A stretch of DNA of 64,000 nt from Tunturibacter gelidoferens (GCF_040358255.1 NZ_CP132938.1:2294001-2358000); one strand, 5' to 3'. Positions 8,571 to 17,789 are shown, counted from the stretch's first letter. The notes: generated by a model not told the origin, from the sequence alone. Made by a program: numbers and translations.

Positions 8571-9064
8571 GTTCGGCCAAGTATAGGGTTCGCGCTGGTC
8601 GTGCTGAGGACTTTGTTGGTGTGATAAGGCTGGAGAGGGCTACGCCTGAGGCTCCGCATTGGGCGGAGGCCGAGTATGCGGCAATTGTGGGTGCCGATAG
8701 AAGCTCTGAGGTTGCGGTGACGAGGTGCTTGTTCGTTGCGGAGTCGGATGCTGGGTTGTTGGGTTTTGCAGTTGGAAAGGTTCTTGTTTCCGGGGCTGTG
8801 AGGCTGGCCGAGCTTGAAAGCGTGGCAGTAAGTGCGTCGGCCCGACGAGTGGGCGTGGGAAGGGCGTTGTGCGGGGGGGTCATTTGCTGGTGCAGGGAGC
8901 GGGGTGCGAAGGAGATGGAACTCGAGGTGAGGGCGGGGAGTGGGGGTGCAGTTGCGCTTTACAGGGGGTTAGGGTTTGCGGTCGTTGGACAGCGCGATAA
9001 CTACTACCACGATCCCACAGAGGACGCGTTGCTGATGCAGTTGAAGTTAGCTGGAGACGAGTAA
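8567..9064 (+). CDS. rimI: Ribosomal-protein-alanine N-acetyltransferase RimI-like (GNAT)
   Basis: A 165-residue GNAT acetyltransferase. The acetyl-CoA loop reads RRVGVGRAL (RxxGxG type). LEVRAGSGGAVALYRGLGFAVV and the following QRDNYYHDPTEDALLM match the RimI core, including the double tyrosine and the DA-x-x-M ending. In E. coli RimI acetylates the N-terminus of ribosomal protein S18. The start overlaps the tsaB stop (ATGA), so translation is coupled. Because GNAT specificity drifts, the exact target is likely but not certain. Confidence 0.85.
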   Translation: MSSAKYRVRAGRAEDFVGVIRLERATPEAPHWAEAEYAAIVGADRSSEVAVTRCLFVAESDAGLLGFAVGKVLVSGAVRLAELESVAVSASARRVGVGRALCGGVICWCRERGAKEMELEVRAGSGGAVALYRGLGFAVVGQRDNYYHDPTEDALLMQLKLAGDE

Positions 9065-9145
9065 TCCACATTGCCGGTAATTATCGCGCTGTGATAGCGT
9101 GTCGGCCATCAGTGCGAAGTCGTCTGTTGCTGGAGGTACTCTCAC

Positions 9146-9364
9146 GTGCAAACTGGCAAGTTCACCGAGCTGCCCCATCCTGCGTCGTTCCCTTCCATTC
9201 AACAATTGATGCAAGAACATAGCCTTTATGATCGCAGGCTGGATACGCTGCGGTCCAAGTTGTTTCTCACTGACTCGGAACAGTTGGAAGAGGTGAGATT
9301 GAAGAAGCTGAAGCTCAGTTTGAAGGATGAGATCGAGCGGCTTCGACGCTTGGGAGCATCCTAA
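9146..9364 (+). CDS. DUF465 (YdcH-like) small coiled-coil protein
   Basis: A 72-residue protein whose core (EHSLYDRRLDTLRSK, then DSEQLEEVRLKKLKLSLKDE) matches the short helical DUF465 family seen across proteobacteria and acidobacteria. Heptad-like Leu spacing suggests a helical hairpin. It starts with GTG at 9146, with GGAGG about 8 bases upstream. Function unknown. It sits alone between rimI and psd. Confidence 0.8.
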   Translation: MQTGKFTELPHPASFPSIQQLMQEHSLYDRRLDTLRSKLFLTDSEQLEEVRLKKLKLSLKDEIERLRRLGAS

Positions 9365-9459
9365 AGCTAGAAGACGCGGTTTGACCGTATGGAGGCGACC
9401 GGCCTGAGTAGCGTTACGCTCAGGTCCGAGGTGTACGTGGCCTTATAATCGAGTCACTT

Positions 9460-10110
9460 ATGGTGCGAGACGGTTTTTTCTATGCCTTAGGGCTTGGGGT
9501 TGTTGCGGCGGCACTTTGGTATCTGAATATGCCGATTGCGCTGGTGGCGTTACCGGTGGTGCTGGCGGCTTTCTTTTTGTGGTTTTTTCGCGATCCGAAC
9601 AGGACGATTCCGCAGGCGCCGGGACAGATTGTGTCTCCTGGGGACGGGGTGGTTACGGAAGCTGAGTGGATCGAAACGGTTAGCGGGAGTCGGTTGCGAC
9701 TTAGCATCTTTCTGAACGTGTTTGATGTGCATGTGAACCGTTCGCCGGTGGGCGGAGTCGTGAAGGTGTGCGAGTTTCGCAAGGGCGAATTCATGAATGC
9801 GATGAAGCCGGAGTCTGTGTTGAACAACGAGCAGACTCTGATTACGATCGATGCCGGTGGATATGAAGTCAGCTTCAAACAGATAGCCGGGCTGCTGGCT
9901 CGGCGTATTGTGTGCAACCTGAAAGTAGGTGACCGAGTGGAGCGTGGACAGCGGATCGGCCTCATCAAATTTGGGTCGCGGGTGGATGTACTGATGCCGG
10001 CAGCGGCGAACCTGAAGGTGAAGACGGGGGCTCGCGTTAAGGGTGGGTCGACCGTGCTGGCCGTGCTCCCGGAGCAGTCGCTGAGAGACGCACCGGCAGT
10101 GGTGGCCTAA
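9460..10110 (+). CDS. psd: Phosphatidylserine decarboxylase, short (type II-like) form
   Basis: Membrane-associated pyruvoyl enzyme that turns phosphatidylserine into phosphatidylethanolamine. 216 residues, the length of the short bacterial/archaeal-like class. There are two N-terminal hydrophobic segments (ALGLGVVAAALWYL, IALVALPVVLAAFFLWFF), then FRDPNR, SPGDGVV, IFLNVFDVHVNRSPVGG and the self-cleavage site KFGSRVDVLMP. The GS bond is where the pyruvoyl group forms. Its stop overlaps the pssA start (TAATG), so the two consecutive steps of PE synthesis are translationally coupled. Confidence 0.94.
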   Translation: MVRDGFFYALGLGVVAAALWYLNMPIALVALPVVLAAFFLWFFRDPNRTIPQAPGQIVSPGDGVVTEAEWIETVSGSRLRLSIFLNVFDVHVNRSPVGGVVKVCEFRKGEFMNAMKPESVLNNEQTLITIDAGGYEVSFKQIAGLLARRIVCNLKVGDRVERGQRIGLIKFGSRVDVLMPAAANLKVKTGARVKGGSTVLAVLPEQSLRDAPAVVA

Positions 10111-10949
10111 TGGAGGACGCGCAGATCGAGACCGACGAGAAGGTGAGGCGTCAACCTAGTCGGGGGATGTACGTGCTGCCATCGCTATTTACGGCGGGCA
10201 ACATGGCCGCTGGGTACTACGCAATTACGCAGAGTATTCAGGGGTCCGTGGCGGATCAGAGTTACTTCGATCGAGCTGCGTTGGCGCTTGGGATTGCCGT
10301 TCTGTTCGATGGTCTTGATGGCATCATCGCAAGAATGACCCACACGACCAGCGACTTTGGAAAAGAACTCGACTCGCTGGCGGACGTGATTACGTTTGGT
10401 GTTGCGCCGAGTTTGCTGGCCTATATCTGGGGCTTCCGCATGCTGCCTTTGATGGCTCATCCGGAGGCGCGACAGCAAATTGTGCATATTGGGGTGTTTG
10501 TCTGTTTTATCTTTTTGATATGCGGCGCCAGTCGGCTGGCGAGATTTAATATCAGCATCAACCCGCAGCCTCGCAACCCGGGGCGACCGGGCAAGAAGTA
10601 TTTTGTGGGCATGCCGATTCCGGCAGGTGCGGGCGTGATCAGCTCGGTGATTCACTTTCAACACGGATCGCCGATCGACAACCCATGGATAGCGCTGGTG
10701 TGGCTGTGCCTGCTGCTGTTCACCAGCTTTTTGATGGTAAGCAACTGGCGGTTCTGGAGTGCGAAGGAGATCACGCTTGGTAAGCGTCATCCCTTTCAAC
10801 TGGTCGCGGTGATAGCGTTTATAGGAGCGCTGATCGTGCTGTATTCGGAGTACATGCTGATCATCCTGGCAATGGCGTATCTGGTGTCCGGTGTGGTGGC
10901 TCGGCTTGCGTACTCGTGGGGGCGAGAGCGGCGGCACTCCGCGGTGTAA
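10110..10949 (+). CDS. pssA: CDP-diacylglycerol--serine O-phosphatidyltransferase
   Basis: Integral-membrane CDP-alcohol phosphotransferase of 279 residues that makes phosphatidylserine from CDP-DAG and serine. The diagnostic D-G-x2-A-R-x8-G-x3-D-x3-D motif is complete, from DGIIAR to GKELDSLAD. LPSLFTAGNMAAGYYAI precedes it, as in PssA proteins. About seven to eight hydrophobic segments follow. It forms an operon with psd, its product's next enzyme. Confidence 0.94.
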   Translation: MEDAQIETDEKVRRQPSRGMYVLPSLFTAGNMAAGYYAITQSIQGSVADQSYFDRAALALGIAVLFDGLDGIIARMTHTTSDFGKELDSLADVITFGVAPSLLAYIWGFRMLPLMAHPEARQQIVHIGVFVCFIFLICGASRLARFNISINPQPRNPGRPGKKYFVGMPIPAGAGVISSVIHFQHGSPIDNPWIALVWLCLLLFTSFLMVSNWRFWSAKEITLGKRHPFQLVAVIAFIGALIVLYSEYMLIILAMAYLVSGVVARLAYSWGRERRHSAV

Positions 10950-11024
10950 GTCGGTGACGGGAGATGAACAGATAAGATAGTAATCTGGCGCTCAGACCTT
11001 ACGTTTCGACGACTTCAGGAAAAT

Positions 11025-12080
11025 ATGACGGAAAGAATGTATCGAATCGGAATCGTTGGGGCGTCTTCGCTCGCTGGTAAAGAGCTGAGCGAGGAGTTGG
11101 CCGAGTCGGTGCTGGGAGCATCGGACTTTGTCCTGCTCGACGAAGAAGAAGCCGCTGGACAAGTGACCTCCGCTGGCGATGAGGTTGTTTTTATACAACG
11201 ATTGGAGACATCTTCCTTCGACCGAATGGACTTTGTTTTTTTTGCGGGCAGTGCAGCGGTGACGAAGAAGCATTGGCAGGCTGCGCGGCGCGAGGGGGCG
11301 AGCATTGTCGATCTAACGTACGCGTTGGAGGGCGAGAAGGATGTTCTGGTGCGGGCTCCTTGGGTGGCTGAGGTGCTTGCAGATAAGAGCGAGCCTGGAG
11401 GCCCAGAGCCGGATTTGAAGACGCCAGCTCTAGTAGCTGCGCATCCGGTCGCTGTGATGCTTGCCCTAGTTGCCGGAAGACTGCAAGCGAAGATGGCTTT
11501 GACGAGCGTTGCTGCGACCGTCATGGAGCCGGCGTCCGAGTATGGCCGCGCCGCGATGGATGAGTTGCATCAGCAGACTGTTACCCTGCTTTCATTTCAG
11601 ACGCTGCCACGGGAGCAATATGATGCGCAGGTGGCATTCAATCTGTTGCCTTCGCTCGGCGATGCCGCGAAGGTGAAGCTGAGCGCCACGGAACGGCGTA
11701 TCCGCAAACACTACGCTGGGCTTGCTGATTCGCTGTTACCTGAACTGGCGCTGCAGGTCATTCAGGCTCCGGTGTTTCATGGGTATGTCGTTTCGATGCT
11801 GGTGGAACTCTCTGGTGAAGCGACGCAGGAGGAAGTAGAGGTGGCGCTTGCCGGGGAACATATAGACGTAGTAAGCGAGGAATCCGATCCGCCGAGCAAC
11901 CTGAGTGCGGCGGGGCAGGAGGACATTATGGTACGAGTGAGCGGAGACTTTGATCAGGGGGAGCGAGGAACACGCTTCTGGCTGTGGCTCGCTGCGGATA
12001 ACCTGAAGCTCGCGGCGCTGAATGCGATTGCATGCGGCGGGGAGCTAAGCAGGTTGCGTCCCCGTGGCAAGGTGCAGTAG
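11025..12080 (+). CDS. Usg-like aspartate-semialdehyde dehydrogenase relative without catalytic Cys
   Basis: A 351-residue member of the Asd/ArgC dehydrogenase fold. An N-terminal NAD(P) loop (IGIVGASSLAGKEL) is followed by the dimerisation domain (QVAFNLLPSLGDA, ERRIRKHYAGL, IQAPVFHGYVVSM). At the position of the active-site NPNC segment of true aspartate-semialdehyde dehydrogenases it reads AAHPVAVML, so the catalytic cysteine is missing. The same loss and the same DELHQQTVTLLS-type segment occur in E. coli Usg. It is therefore unlikely to act as Asd; the function of Usg-like proteins is unsettled. AGGA precedes the ATG. Confidence 0.8.
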   Translation: MTERMYRIGIVGASSLAGKELSEELAESVLGASDFVLLDEEEAAGQVTSAGDEVVFIQRLETSSFDRMDFVFFAGSAAVTKKHWQAARREGASIVDLTYALEGEKDVLVRAPWVAEVLADKSEPGGPEPDLKTPALVAAHPVAVMLALVAGRLQAKMALTSVAATVMEPASEYGRAAMDELHQQTVTLLSFQTLPREQYDAQVAFNLLPSLGDAAKVKLSATERRIRKHYAGLADSLLPELALQVIQAPVFHGYVVSMLVELSGEATQEEVEVALAGEHIDVVSEESDPPSNLSAAGQEDIMVRVSGDFDQGERGTRFWLWLAADNLKLAALNAIACGGELSRLRPRGKVQ

Positions 12081-12133
12081 GGTTCGTTGTGCCCACTTTT
12101 TAGAGTGGCAAGTGAAAGGGACTGGAAGGCTCA

Positions 12134-13054
12134 ATGACGGAGATGGGGATGCGCATCGGGATTGATCTTGGTGGGACAAAAATCGAGGCACTCGCTATCG
12201 ATGATCGCGGCACAGAGTTGGCTCGGCATCGTGTCGATACTCCGCGGGACGATTATGAAGCGACGGTGAAGGCAATTGTTGCGCTGGTCCACCGCATAGA
12301 AACGGAGACTGGAAAGACAGGCACTGTGGGTGCCGGTATTCCAGGTACCATCTCGAGAATTACCGGGCTGGTTAAAAACGCCAATTCAACGTGGTTGAAT
12401 GGCCAACCATTTCATAGAGATTTGATCGCTACGCTTGGTCGCGAAGTACGGGTCGCCAACGATGCAAATTGCCTTGCGGTATCAGAGGCGACAGACGGCG
12501 CGGCCGCCGGTGTGCGTTTTGTGTATGGAGTCATTCTAGGGACCGGATGTGGAGGCGGAGTCGCTCTGGAGGGATGCGTCCACGACGGACCGAATGGAGT
12601 TGCGGGCGAATGGGGGCACAATCCACTGCCGTGGCCGAAGCCGGAGGAGTCCCCTGGACCGGAGTGTTATTGCGGAAAGAAAGGGTGCATGGAGATGTGG
12701 GTCTCGGGCACGGGGATTGCGCGGGATTACAAAAATGTGACCGGCAGAGCGCGGACTACGCGGGAGATAATTGCTGACTTTGCCGCGGGAGATCTAGTGG
12801 CGGCGGAGACCGTTGAGCGGTTCGAAGATCGTTTGGCGCGCGGTTTGGCTAACGTGATCAACATACTGGATCCAGATGTCATTGTGGTTGGTGGAGGCGT
12901 ATCAGGGGTGGAGCATATCTACGAGGCACTGCCTAAGTTGCTGCCGAAATATGTGTTTGGAGGAGAGGCATCCACGCCGGTCGTGAAAGCAAAATATGGA
13001 GACTCCAGTGGAGTCCGCGGCGCGGCGTGGCTTTGGCCAAACAGACGAGTTTGA
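12134..13054 (+). CDS. mak: ROK-family fructokinase / sugar kinase (Mak-like)
   Basis: Cytosolic ROK kinase of 306 residues that phosphorylates a hexose, by similarity to E. coli Mak fructose (mannose/GlcNAc-type) kinases. The ATP loop [46 protein letters not shown] and [16 protein letters not shown] segments all match. The ROK zinc site is complete: GEWGHNPLP histidine and [12 protein letters not shown] cysteines. The ending [14 protein letters not shown] is nearly diagnostic for Mak. GGAAGG precedes the first ATG; MGMRIG a few codons later is an alternative start. A hairpin terminator follows. Confidence 0.92.
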   Translation: MTEMGMRIGIDLGGTKIEALAIDDRGTELARHRVDTPRDDYEATVKAIVALVHRIETETGKTGTVGAGIPGTISRITGLVKNANSTWLNGQPFHRDLIATLGREVRVANDANCLAVSEATDGAAAGVRFVYGVILGTGCGGGVALEGCVHDGPNGVAGEWGHNPLPWPKPEESPGPECYCGKKGCMEMWVSGTGIARDYKNVTGRARTTREIIADFAAGDLVAAETVERFEDRLARGLANVINILDPDVIVVGGGVSGVEHIYEALPKLLPKYVFGGEASTPVVKAKYGDSSGVRGAAWLWPNRRV

Positions 13055-13100
13055 GAAGATGCGGATCAGTGAATGATATACGATACTTAAAGGCAAAGCC

Positions 13101-13140
13101 CGCTGATTCGATGATCGAGCTCAGCGCGGCGGTATTTTTT
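13101..13140 (+). terminator. Intrinsic terminator-like hairpin after mak
   Basis: CGCTGA (13101-13106) pairs with TCAGCG (13121-13126). Another GC-rich patch and then a run of six T (13135-13140) follow. It lies about 45 bases past the mak stop and before the tRNA. Confidence 0.55.
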
Positions 13141-13195
13141 GCGATTTGATTAGCGGTGAGGTAGAACATTCACTTCTTGCAAGTTGCAAGCAAAA

Positions 13196-13282
13196 GCCGG
13201 GATGGCGGAACTGGCAGACGCAGCGGACTCAAAATCCGCCGACCGCAAGGTCATGGGGGTTCGATTCCCCCTCCCGGCACCA
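13196..13282 (+). tRNA. tRNA-Leu (anticodon CAA)
   Basis: A class II cloverleaf. The acceptor stem GCCGGGA (13196-13202) pairs with TCCCGGC (13272-13278), followed by discriminator A and an encoded CCA. The anticodon arm GCGGA-CTCAAAA-TCCGC gives CAA, decoding UUG. The long variable arm and the T arm (GGGGGTTCGATTCCCCC) are intact. It marks the change from intact core genes on the left to accessory and damaged genes on the right. Confidence 0.97.
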
Positions 13283-13714
13283 TAAATACAACAACTTACA
13301 TAATCGTCGGTTCCAAGCCTGGATCCGACTTTGTCCATTCTTTGTCCAAACGTTAGAAACAAACCGAACGACCGGCAGAGCCGCACATCGTTCGCCCCTT
13401 CTCCCTCTCAAGAAAATCCATCATCTTCGCCCTCGCTCCCATTGGGAGAAAGAGAGCCGACTGAGAACCCTGCAAACTCAGCAGCTCAGCGTCTCCTGAG
13501 GGGACGAGTCGACGACTGCCTAGACATCGGCGGAGCGGGGCCTTCCTCCGGCTCACGCGGAGTGGCCCTGCGCACTCCCTCGCCCCAAGGGCAGGATCCC
13601 TACGCCAGACATTTGACCGAAATCCGGAACAGCCCCATGATCCCCACTCGACCGGCTTGCTGGTCGAGGCTGACATGTGGGTGCGGAACTGCCCGCATGC
13701 GAGAGGACCCCGCT
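13283..13714. other. Junction region after the tRNA with no supported gene
   Basis: Open in one plus frame continuous with the next gene, but the encoded text is Pro/Ser/Arg-rich with no recognisable domain. I see no repeat of the tRNA 3' end here and no integrase next to the tRNA. Confidence 0.5.
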
Positions 13715-14797
13715 ATGACCGTTATTCCCATGGTGACCAGACGGCTCTTGCGCACCAAGCAGGCCGCTGGCCAACTTCATATGCACAGCGCCGAGATCGG
13801 AAACAGCATCGATCTGAGCGGCGCGACGCTGACCGAGGCGGTGAGCGCCATTTTCCTCCAGGAAGCCACGATCCGTGGGACGGTTTCCATCTGCGACAGG
13901 TTCTCGAGCTTCGGACGAGTGGAAGTGCAGAGCGCGCAGATCGAAGGCAATCTCGTTTGCGATAGTTGCAAGTTGGCCGCGCTGTATTGCGCAAACCTGA
14001 ACCTCAAGGGTGACCTTCAGTGGACTGGTATTCAGGATGCGAAGTTGACCTCGCTTTGGTTGAACGGCGCGACGATCAAGAACCTGCGCGATGAGCGTGA
14101 AAGCTGGCCGAGTGCGGGTGGATTGCATCTGGACGGCCTCCAGTACGAAGAGTTAACCCTGCATTCTGTCCGAACCGATGCGGATCGGGGGAATAACAGT
14201 CTAGGTCGGGAACATCCCTTGAAGATTGAGGACCGGGTCGAGTGGCTCCAGCTTCAGCCGTCTTCTGATCAAGTCGAGCCGCAACCATGGATGCAGCTTG
14301 CCGCTCTGTTGAGAGCGAAGGGAGATGAGGATGGCGCAAAACGCATCCTCTTCGAACTTCGACGTGCCCAAGCAAAATCCGCCAACCAGACTGTGCGCGT
14401 TTGGAAGATCGGCTTTGCCCGGCTACAACAACAGCCGTTGTGGGTATTGCTTCCCATTGCTCTGACCACGCTGCTAGTAAGCTGCCTTTTCTGGTGTGCG
14501 AGCGCCCGAGGCGCGATGGCTCCCACGAACAAAGAAGCCTACTTGGCGTGGTCGACCGGCGCTCCGCTAAACACCGTCTATCCGCGATTCAACCCCTTTT
14601 TCTACTCTCTCGAAAACGATCTGCCTCTCGTGAAGTTTGGCCTCGACGACAAGTGGGCACCTGACCAGACATACAAACCCAAAGATTGGGTCGTGTCCTA
14701 TACCACCCTTCGGTGGGCGAGGGTGTTTCTCATCCTCTTCGGCTGGTTGCAGGCTACCGTACTTGCCGCTGCTATCGGCAGTCGGTTCAAGAACTGA
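13715..14797 (+). CDS. Pentapeptide/beta-helix-like membrane protein, unknown role
   Basis: Not a family I can name. From the chosen ATG (13715; MTVIPMVTRRLL) the product is ~360 residues. The first half has loose repeats of the type IDLSGATL, LWLNGATI and IEGNLVCDSCKLAALYCANLNL, suggesting a right-handed beta-helix. The second half is mixed and carries two hydrophobic segments (VLLPIALTTLLVSCLFW and the C-terminal FLILFGWLQATVLAAAIG), so the C-terminus is membrane-anchored. The frame is open back to 13331, but that extension looks unlike protein. Similar acidobacterial proteins are longer at the N-terminus, so this copy may be 5'-truncated at the tRNA junction. Confidence 0.6.
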   Translation: MTVIPMVTRRLLRTKQAAGQLHMHSAEIGNSIDLSGATLTEAVSAIFLQEATIRGTVSICDRFSSFGRVEVQSAQIEGNLVCDSCKLAALYCANLNLKGDLQWTGIQDAKLTSLWLNGATIKNLRDERESWPSAGGLHLDGLQYEELTLHSVRTDADRGNNSLGREHPLKIEDRVEWLQLQPSSDQVEPQPWMQLAALLRAKGDEDGAKRILFELRRAQAKSANQTVRVWKIGFARLQQQPLWVLLPIALTTLLVSCLFWCASARGAMAPTNKEAYLAWSTGAPLNTVYPRFNPFFYSLENDLPLVKFGLDDKWAPDQTYKPKDWVVSYTTLRWARVFLILFGWLQATVLAAAIGSRFKN

Positions 14798-14860
14798 CCT
14801 GCTCACATGAAAGCGCGTGGCGCGGCACAGCGCTTGAGTTGGAGCCGTTGCCCCAAGAAT

Positions 14861-14882
14861 CCTCCTGCGCAGAAGCAGGAGG
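14861..14882. other. Perfect 8-base hairpin
   Basis: CCTCCTGC-GCAGAA-GCAGGAGG lies 64 bases after the membrane protein stop. There is no T-run, so it is at best a weak terminator. Confidence 0.4.
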
Positions 14883-14931
14883 GCTGAGTTCAAATGGTTA
14901 GATTACTGCCTGTGTAAGGCGATCAGCTTCA

Positions 14932-15504
14932 ATGGAAGTCATGCGACTGCATGTCGGCCATTTCGCAAGCAAGGGTATCGAAGTTTCACTGGCCAACAAT
15001 CGCGGGCCTGGTTCGCTGACGGATATCGTTGGCAAGCTGGGCTCGAAGGTGAAAGCGGTCACTGTCGAGGAATCCGTCCTGGCCGACGTCGTGATCCTCG
15101 CGGTTCCGTTTCCGGCGGTACCTGATGCAGTCAGCTCGATATCCGACTGGGGAGGCCGCATCGTCATAGATGCTACGAACGCTGTCGACCTCCCAGCTTT
15201 TACTCCAACGAACCTGGGTGGGCGGTTATCCAGCAAGATCGTGGCCGAGGCTGTTTCCGGTGCGCGTGTAGTGAAGGCGTTCAATACCTTGGCGGCAGCG
15301 GCCCTAGCGAGCAATCCCGCCGAGGCTGGCGGACGGCGTGTCATCTTCATCTCCTCCGACGATGCTGATGCGATCGCTACGGTCAGCGCCCTGTGCGAGC
15401 GACTGGGCTTCTATCCCATCAATCTCGGACGGATATCTGAGTGCGGTCGTCTCCAGCAGTTTGGCGGACCTTTCTCTACGCAAAATCTAATCAGGATTGA
15501 CTAA
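14932..15504 (+). pseudogene. NAD(P)-binding F420-reductase-like protein, 5'-truncated
   Basis: Relative of the intact gene at 50705-51307. Shared landmarks are VVILAVPF, IVIDATNAV, ARVVKAFNTLAAAAL, GGRRVIFISSDDADAI and CERLGFYPINLG. The first beta-strand and the GxGxxG dinucleotide loop of the Rossmann fold are missing. The homologous text begins abruptly at GHFASKGIEVSLANNRGPG, and none of the frames upstream supplies the rest. It is probably a remnant. The C-terminal end (LQQFGGPFSTQNLIRID) also differs from its paralog. Confidence 0.65.
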
Positions 15505-15551
15505 CTCAAAGAGTTGGGCGATACGCAACCGCAAAGATTAGGAGATACAAG

Positions 15552-16305
15552 ATGTCTGTGAAGGGAAAGATGAGTCGAAGCAGCTTGGGGCAAGTGATGC
15601 CGGTTCACGCCGATCCTCTCGGCTTCAAGAATGCGTCGTTCAGAGCAGTGAATCAAGTGACGTTTAGCTACCGGACGAACACCGATGCTGCAGCGGCGCT
15701 GCTGCCCACCGAATTGGAGATCGATGAGAACCCTAAGATATCCGGGATGTTCTTGTCATACGGGTTCACCAGCGTCGGTCCCTTTCGAGAGTACATTCAC
15801 ATCATTCACGCGCGCTTCCGGGGCGAGGAGGTCGGCTTCGTTCCGCACATCTTCATCTCGAACGAACGGGGTATGCTCGCCGGGCGGGAAAGAGAAGGCT
15901 ATCCGAAGCTGCTCGGGGACATTGCAGCCGAACGTTTACGGACTGATCACGACACGGCTTTCCCGTCCCGCCGGTTTCTTGTTGGCGCAAGGGATCTTTC
16001 GCCCAAGTGAATTTTTGGGTGAGATAACTGAGGAAAATCCCACAGTGATTAGGACTCTCGGGCTGAGGGTGGTCGGGTCGGCTGTGCCTGGAGGACCGTT
16101 GTCGGTATGCGAGTTCGTACCGTCGGCGCTGGAGTTCATCGGCGGTGAGATATGGTCCGGGGAAGGTTCGTTGTTATTTACGGGCGCTTCGGAATTCAGC
16201 GCCTTGCACCGATTGCCTATTGTTGGAAATGTGGAAGCCACCATCTTCTACAACTCGTCGTTCCGGCTACGTCGTCCCACAGAAACCTATCCGTTTAGCG
16301 CTTGA
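15552..16305 (+). pseudogene. Acetoacetate decarboxylase family protein, frameshifted
   Basis: Two overlapping frames together give one acetoacetate-decarboxylase-like (ADC, PF06314) protein of about 250 residues. Frame one covers the N-terminal part through GREREGYPKLLGDI, around the family's active-site lysine region. The rest (IFRPSEFLGEI, VPGGPLSVCEFVP, LHRLPIVGNVEA) continues in another frame after about 15,955. A single-base indel explains the break. ATG 15552 has a purine-rich AGGAG upstream. If the frameshift is real the gene is dead. About 57 bases of this gene (near 15,843-15,902) recur at 17,166-17,222. Confidence 0.7.
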
Positions 16306-16339
16306 GGAACATGCCCGTCCTAGGACGGCGGAGGTAGCG

Positions 16340-17227
16340 ATGAGCAGGATTGCCCATGACCGCATGTACGCTCTCGGCGAAACCGGGCTCATTGCTCAGG
16401 TCGCGGACAGCCGCAGTGACGCTGTCTCCGCGCCGCGGAGCTTCATTGGTTATCAACCTGCCCGTCTTACCGGTTGCACCAAACGCAACAATCCCACCGA
16501 CAGGGGTTCAGTGGCTGAGCTGTCAGCTTCGATCGCTCATCAACTCAGCCAACCTCTGACGTCGATGCTCGCGAATGCCCAAGCCGCAAAGCGCTGGTTA
16601 GTGGCCGGACCCAGTCTGAGGGAGGCCATCGCATCCGTTGATCGGATAGTGATCGATGCTCGCACCGCCGGTGAGACGATGCAGCGGATTCAGGCGCTCT
16701 TCAAACAAGAGCCTTTAGATAGAAGAGCAGCCAACATCCCAGATGTGATCAATGAAGCAGTTCGTTTGGTTCTGGAGGATCCCCGCAAGCGTGAAGTATC
16801 GACCCGATGCTGCTTCGGGGAGAATCTACCCGAAGTTTGGGTAGACCCACTCGCAATTCAGGAGCTCTTCATTAACGTGATTTCGAATGCCATCGAAGCG
16901 CTAGAAAACAATAGAGAAACTGCTCTCGTTGAAATCCATGCAGATGTAAATGATGCGAACGAGATGATCATACAAGTGATCGACAACGGGTCTGGTATCG
17001 GCGAAACAGACAAGATCTTCGATGCTTTTGTGACCTCAAAAAAAAGCGGGCTAGGGATCGGTTTGGCTCTGTCCCGCTCGATCGCCGAAGCGCACGGCGG
17101 GCGCCTCTGGGCTGAGAATAACCCGAGTGGCGGCGCGACATTTTCTTTGACCGTACCCCTAAGCTCCGCACATCTTCATCTTGAACGAACGGGGATGCTC
17201 GCTGGTCGGGAAAGAGAAGGCAATTGA
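16340..17227 (+). CDS. Sensor histidine kinase without sensor domain
   Basis: About 295 residues. A HisKA helix (VAELSASIAHQLSQPLTSML, phospho-acceptor His in the middle) is followed by a full HATPase_c domain: N-box ELFINVISNAIEAL, G1 VIDNGSGIG, G2 GLGIGLALSRSIAEAHGG. No membrane segment, PAS or GAF domain precedes the kinase core, so either it is a cytosolic stand-alone kinase or the 5' part has been lost. GGAGG stands just before the ATG at 16340. The normal ending (GGATFSLTVPL) is followed by about 20 extra residues that derive from a copied piece of the neighbouring decarboxylase gene. No response regulator is adjacent. Confidence 0.8.
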   Translation: MSRIAHDRMYALGETGLIAQVADSRSDAVSAPRSFIGYQPARLTGCTKRNNPTDRGSVAELSASIAHQLSQPLTSMLANAQAAKRWLVAGPSLREAIASVDRIVIDARTAGETMQRIQALFKQEPLDRRAANIPDVINEAVRLVLEDPRKREVSTRCCFGENLPEVWVDPLAIQELFINVISNAIEALENNRETALVEIHADVNDANEMIIQVIDNGSGIGETDKIFDAFVTSKKSGLGIGLALSRSIAEAHGGRLWAENNPSGGATFSLTVPLSSAHLHLERTGMLAGREREGN

Positions 17228-17238
17228 AGGAGAACAAT

Positions 17239-17642
17239 ATGTCGTCATCGATAGAAGAGAACAAAGCACTCATACGCAGCTTTTTCAACGCCATTGAAAG
17301 CGGCAACCTCCAGGTCCTGGACGAGATCGTCGCGGAAGGCTACGACGATCATCTGCCTGGGCAGACTCCAGGACGAGAGATCCTCAAAAAATACTTCGCC
17401 ACACTTCGCTCTGCGTTTCCGGATTTGACGCTGCCGATTTCGGCGATTGTGGTGAGGGTGACCGCGTCGCTGTCCTGAACTCCATTCGAGGGACGCACAA
17501 GGGAGAATTCATTGGCCTCAAGCCCTCTGGCAGAAGCATCGACGCGATGGCCTTTCAACTCTACCGAATCGAAAACGGACAGCTCGCAGAGCATTGGGAA
17601 GTCGCGGACTTCGCGCTGCTCATGCGTCAGCTTCAGGGTTGA
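17239..17642 (+). pseudogene. SnoaL-like ester cyclase family protein, frameshifted
   Basis: ATG 17239 with AAGGAGA upstream. The first frame gives NKALIRSFFNAIESGNLQVLDEIVAEGY and ends early at 17478. The second half (EGDRVAVLNSIRGTHKGEF, then YRIENGQLAEHWEVAD) follows in another frame to the TGA at 17642. One missing base near 17,450 (GTGGTGAGGG where GTGGTGGAGGG is expected) restores a 135-residue SnoaL/NTF2-fold protein. The family includes polyketide cyclases and many uncharacterised stress-linked proteins. Confidence 0.75.
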
Positions 17643-17789
17643 TTCTGCGCTGGCGTACAAGGGTGTTGCCTGAGAGTAGCTTCGCTTGCCGACCGAAGCG
17701 TTTCGCATTGAAAAGGCCGAAAGAAGAGGATGTTGCAGACCATCACAAAGAGATCATCAATTGCGTCGCGATCGCTGGGGAGGCTCAAG

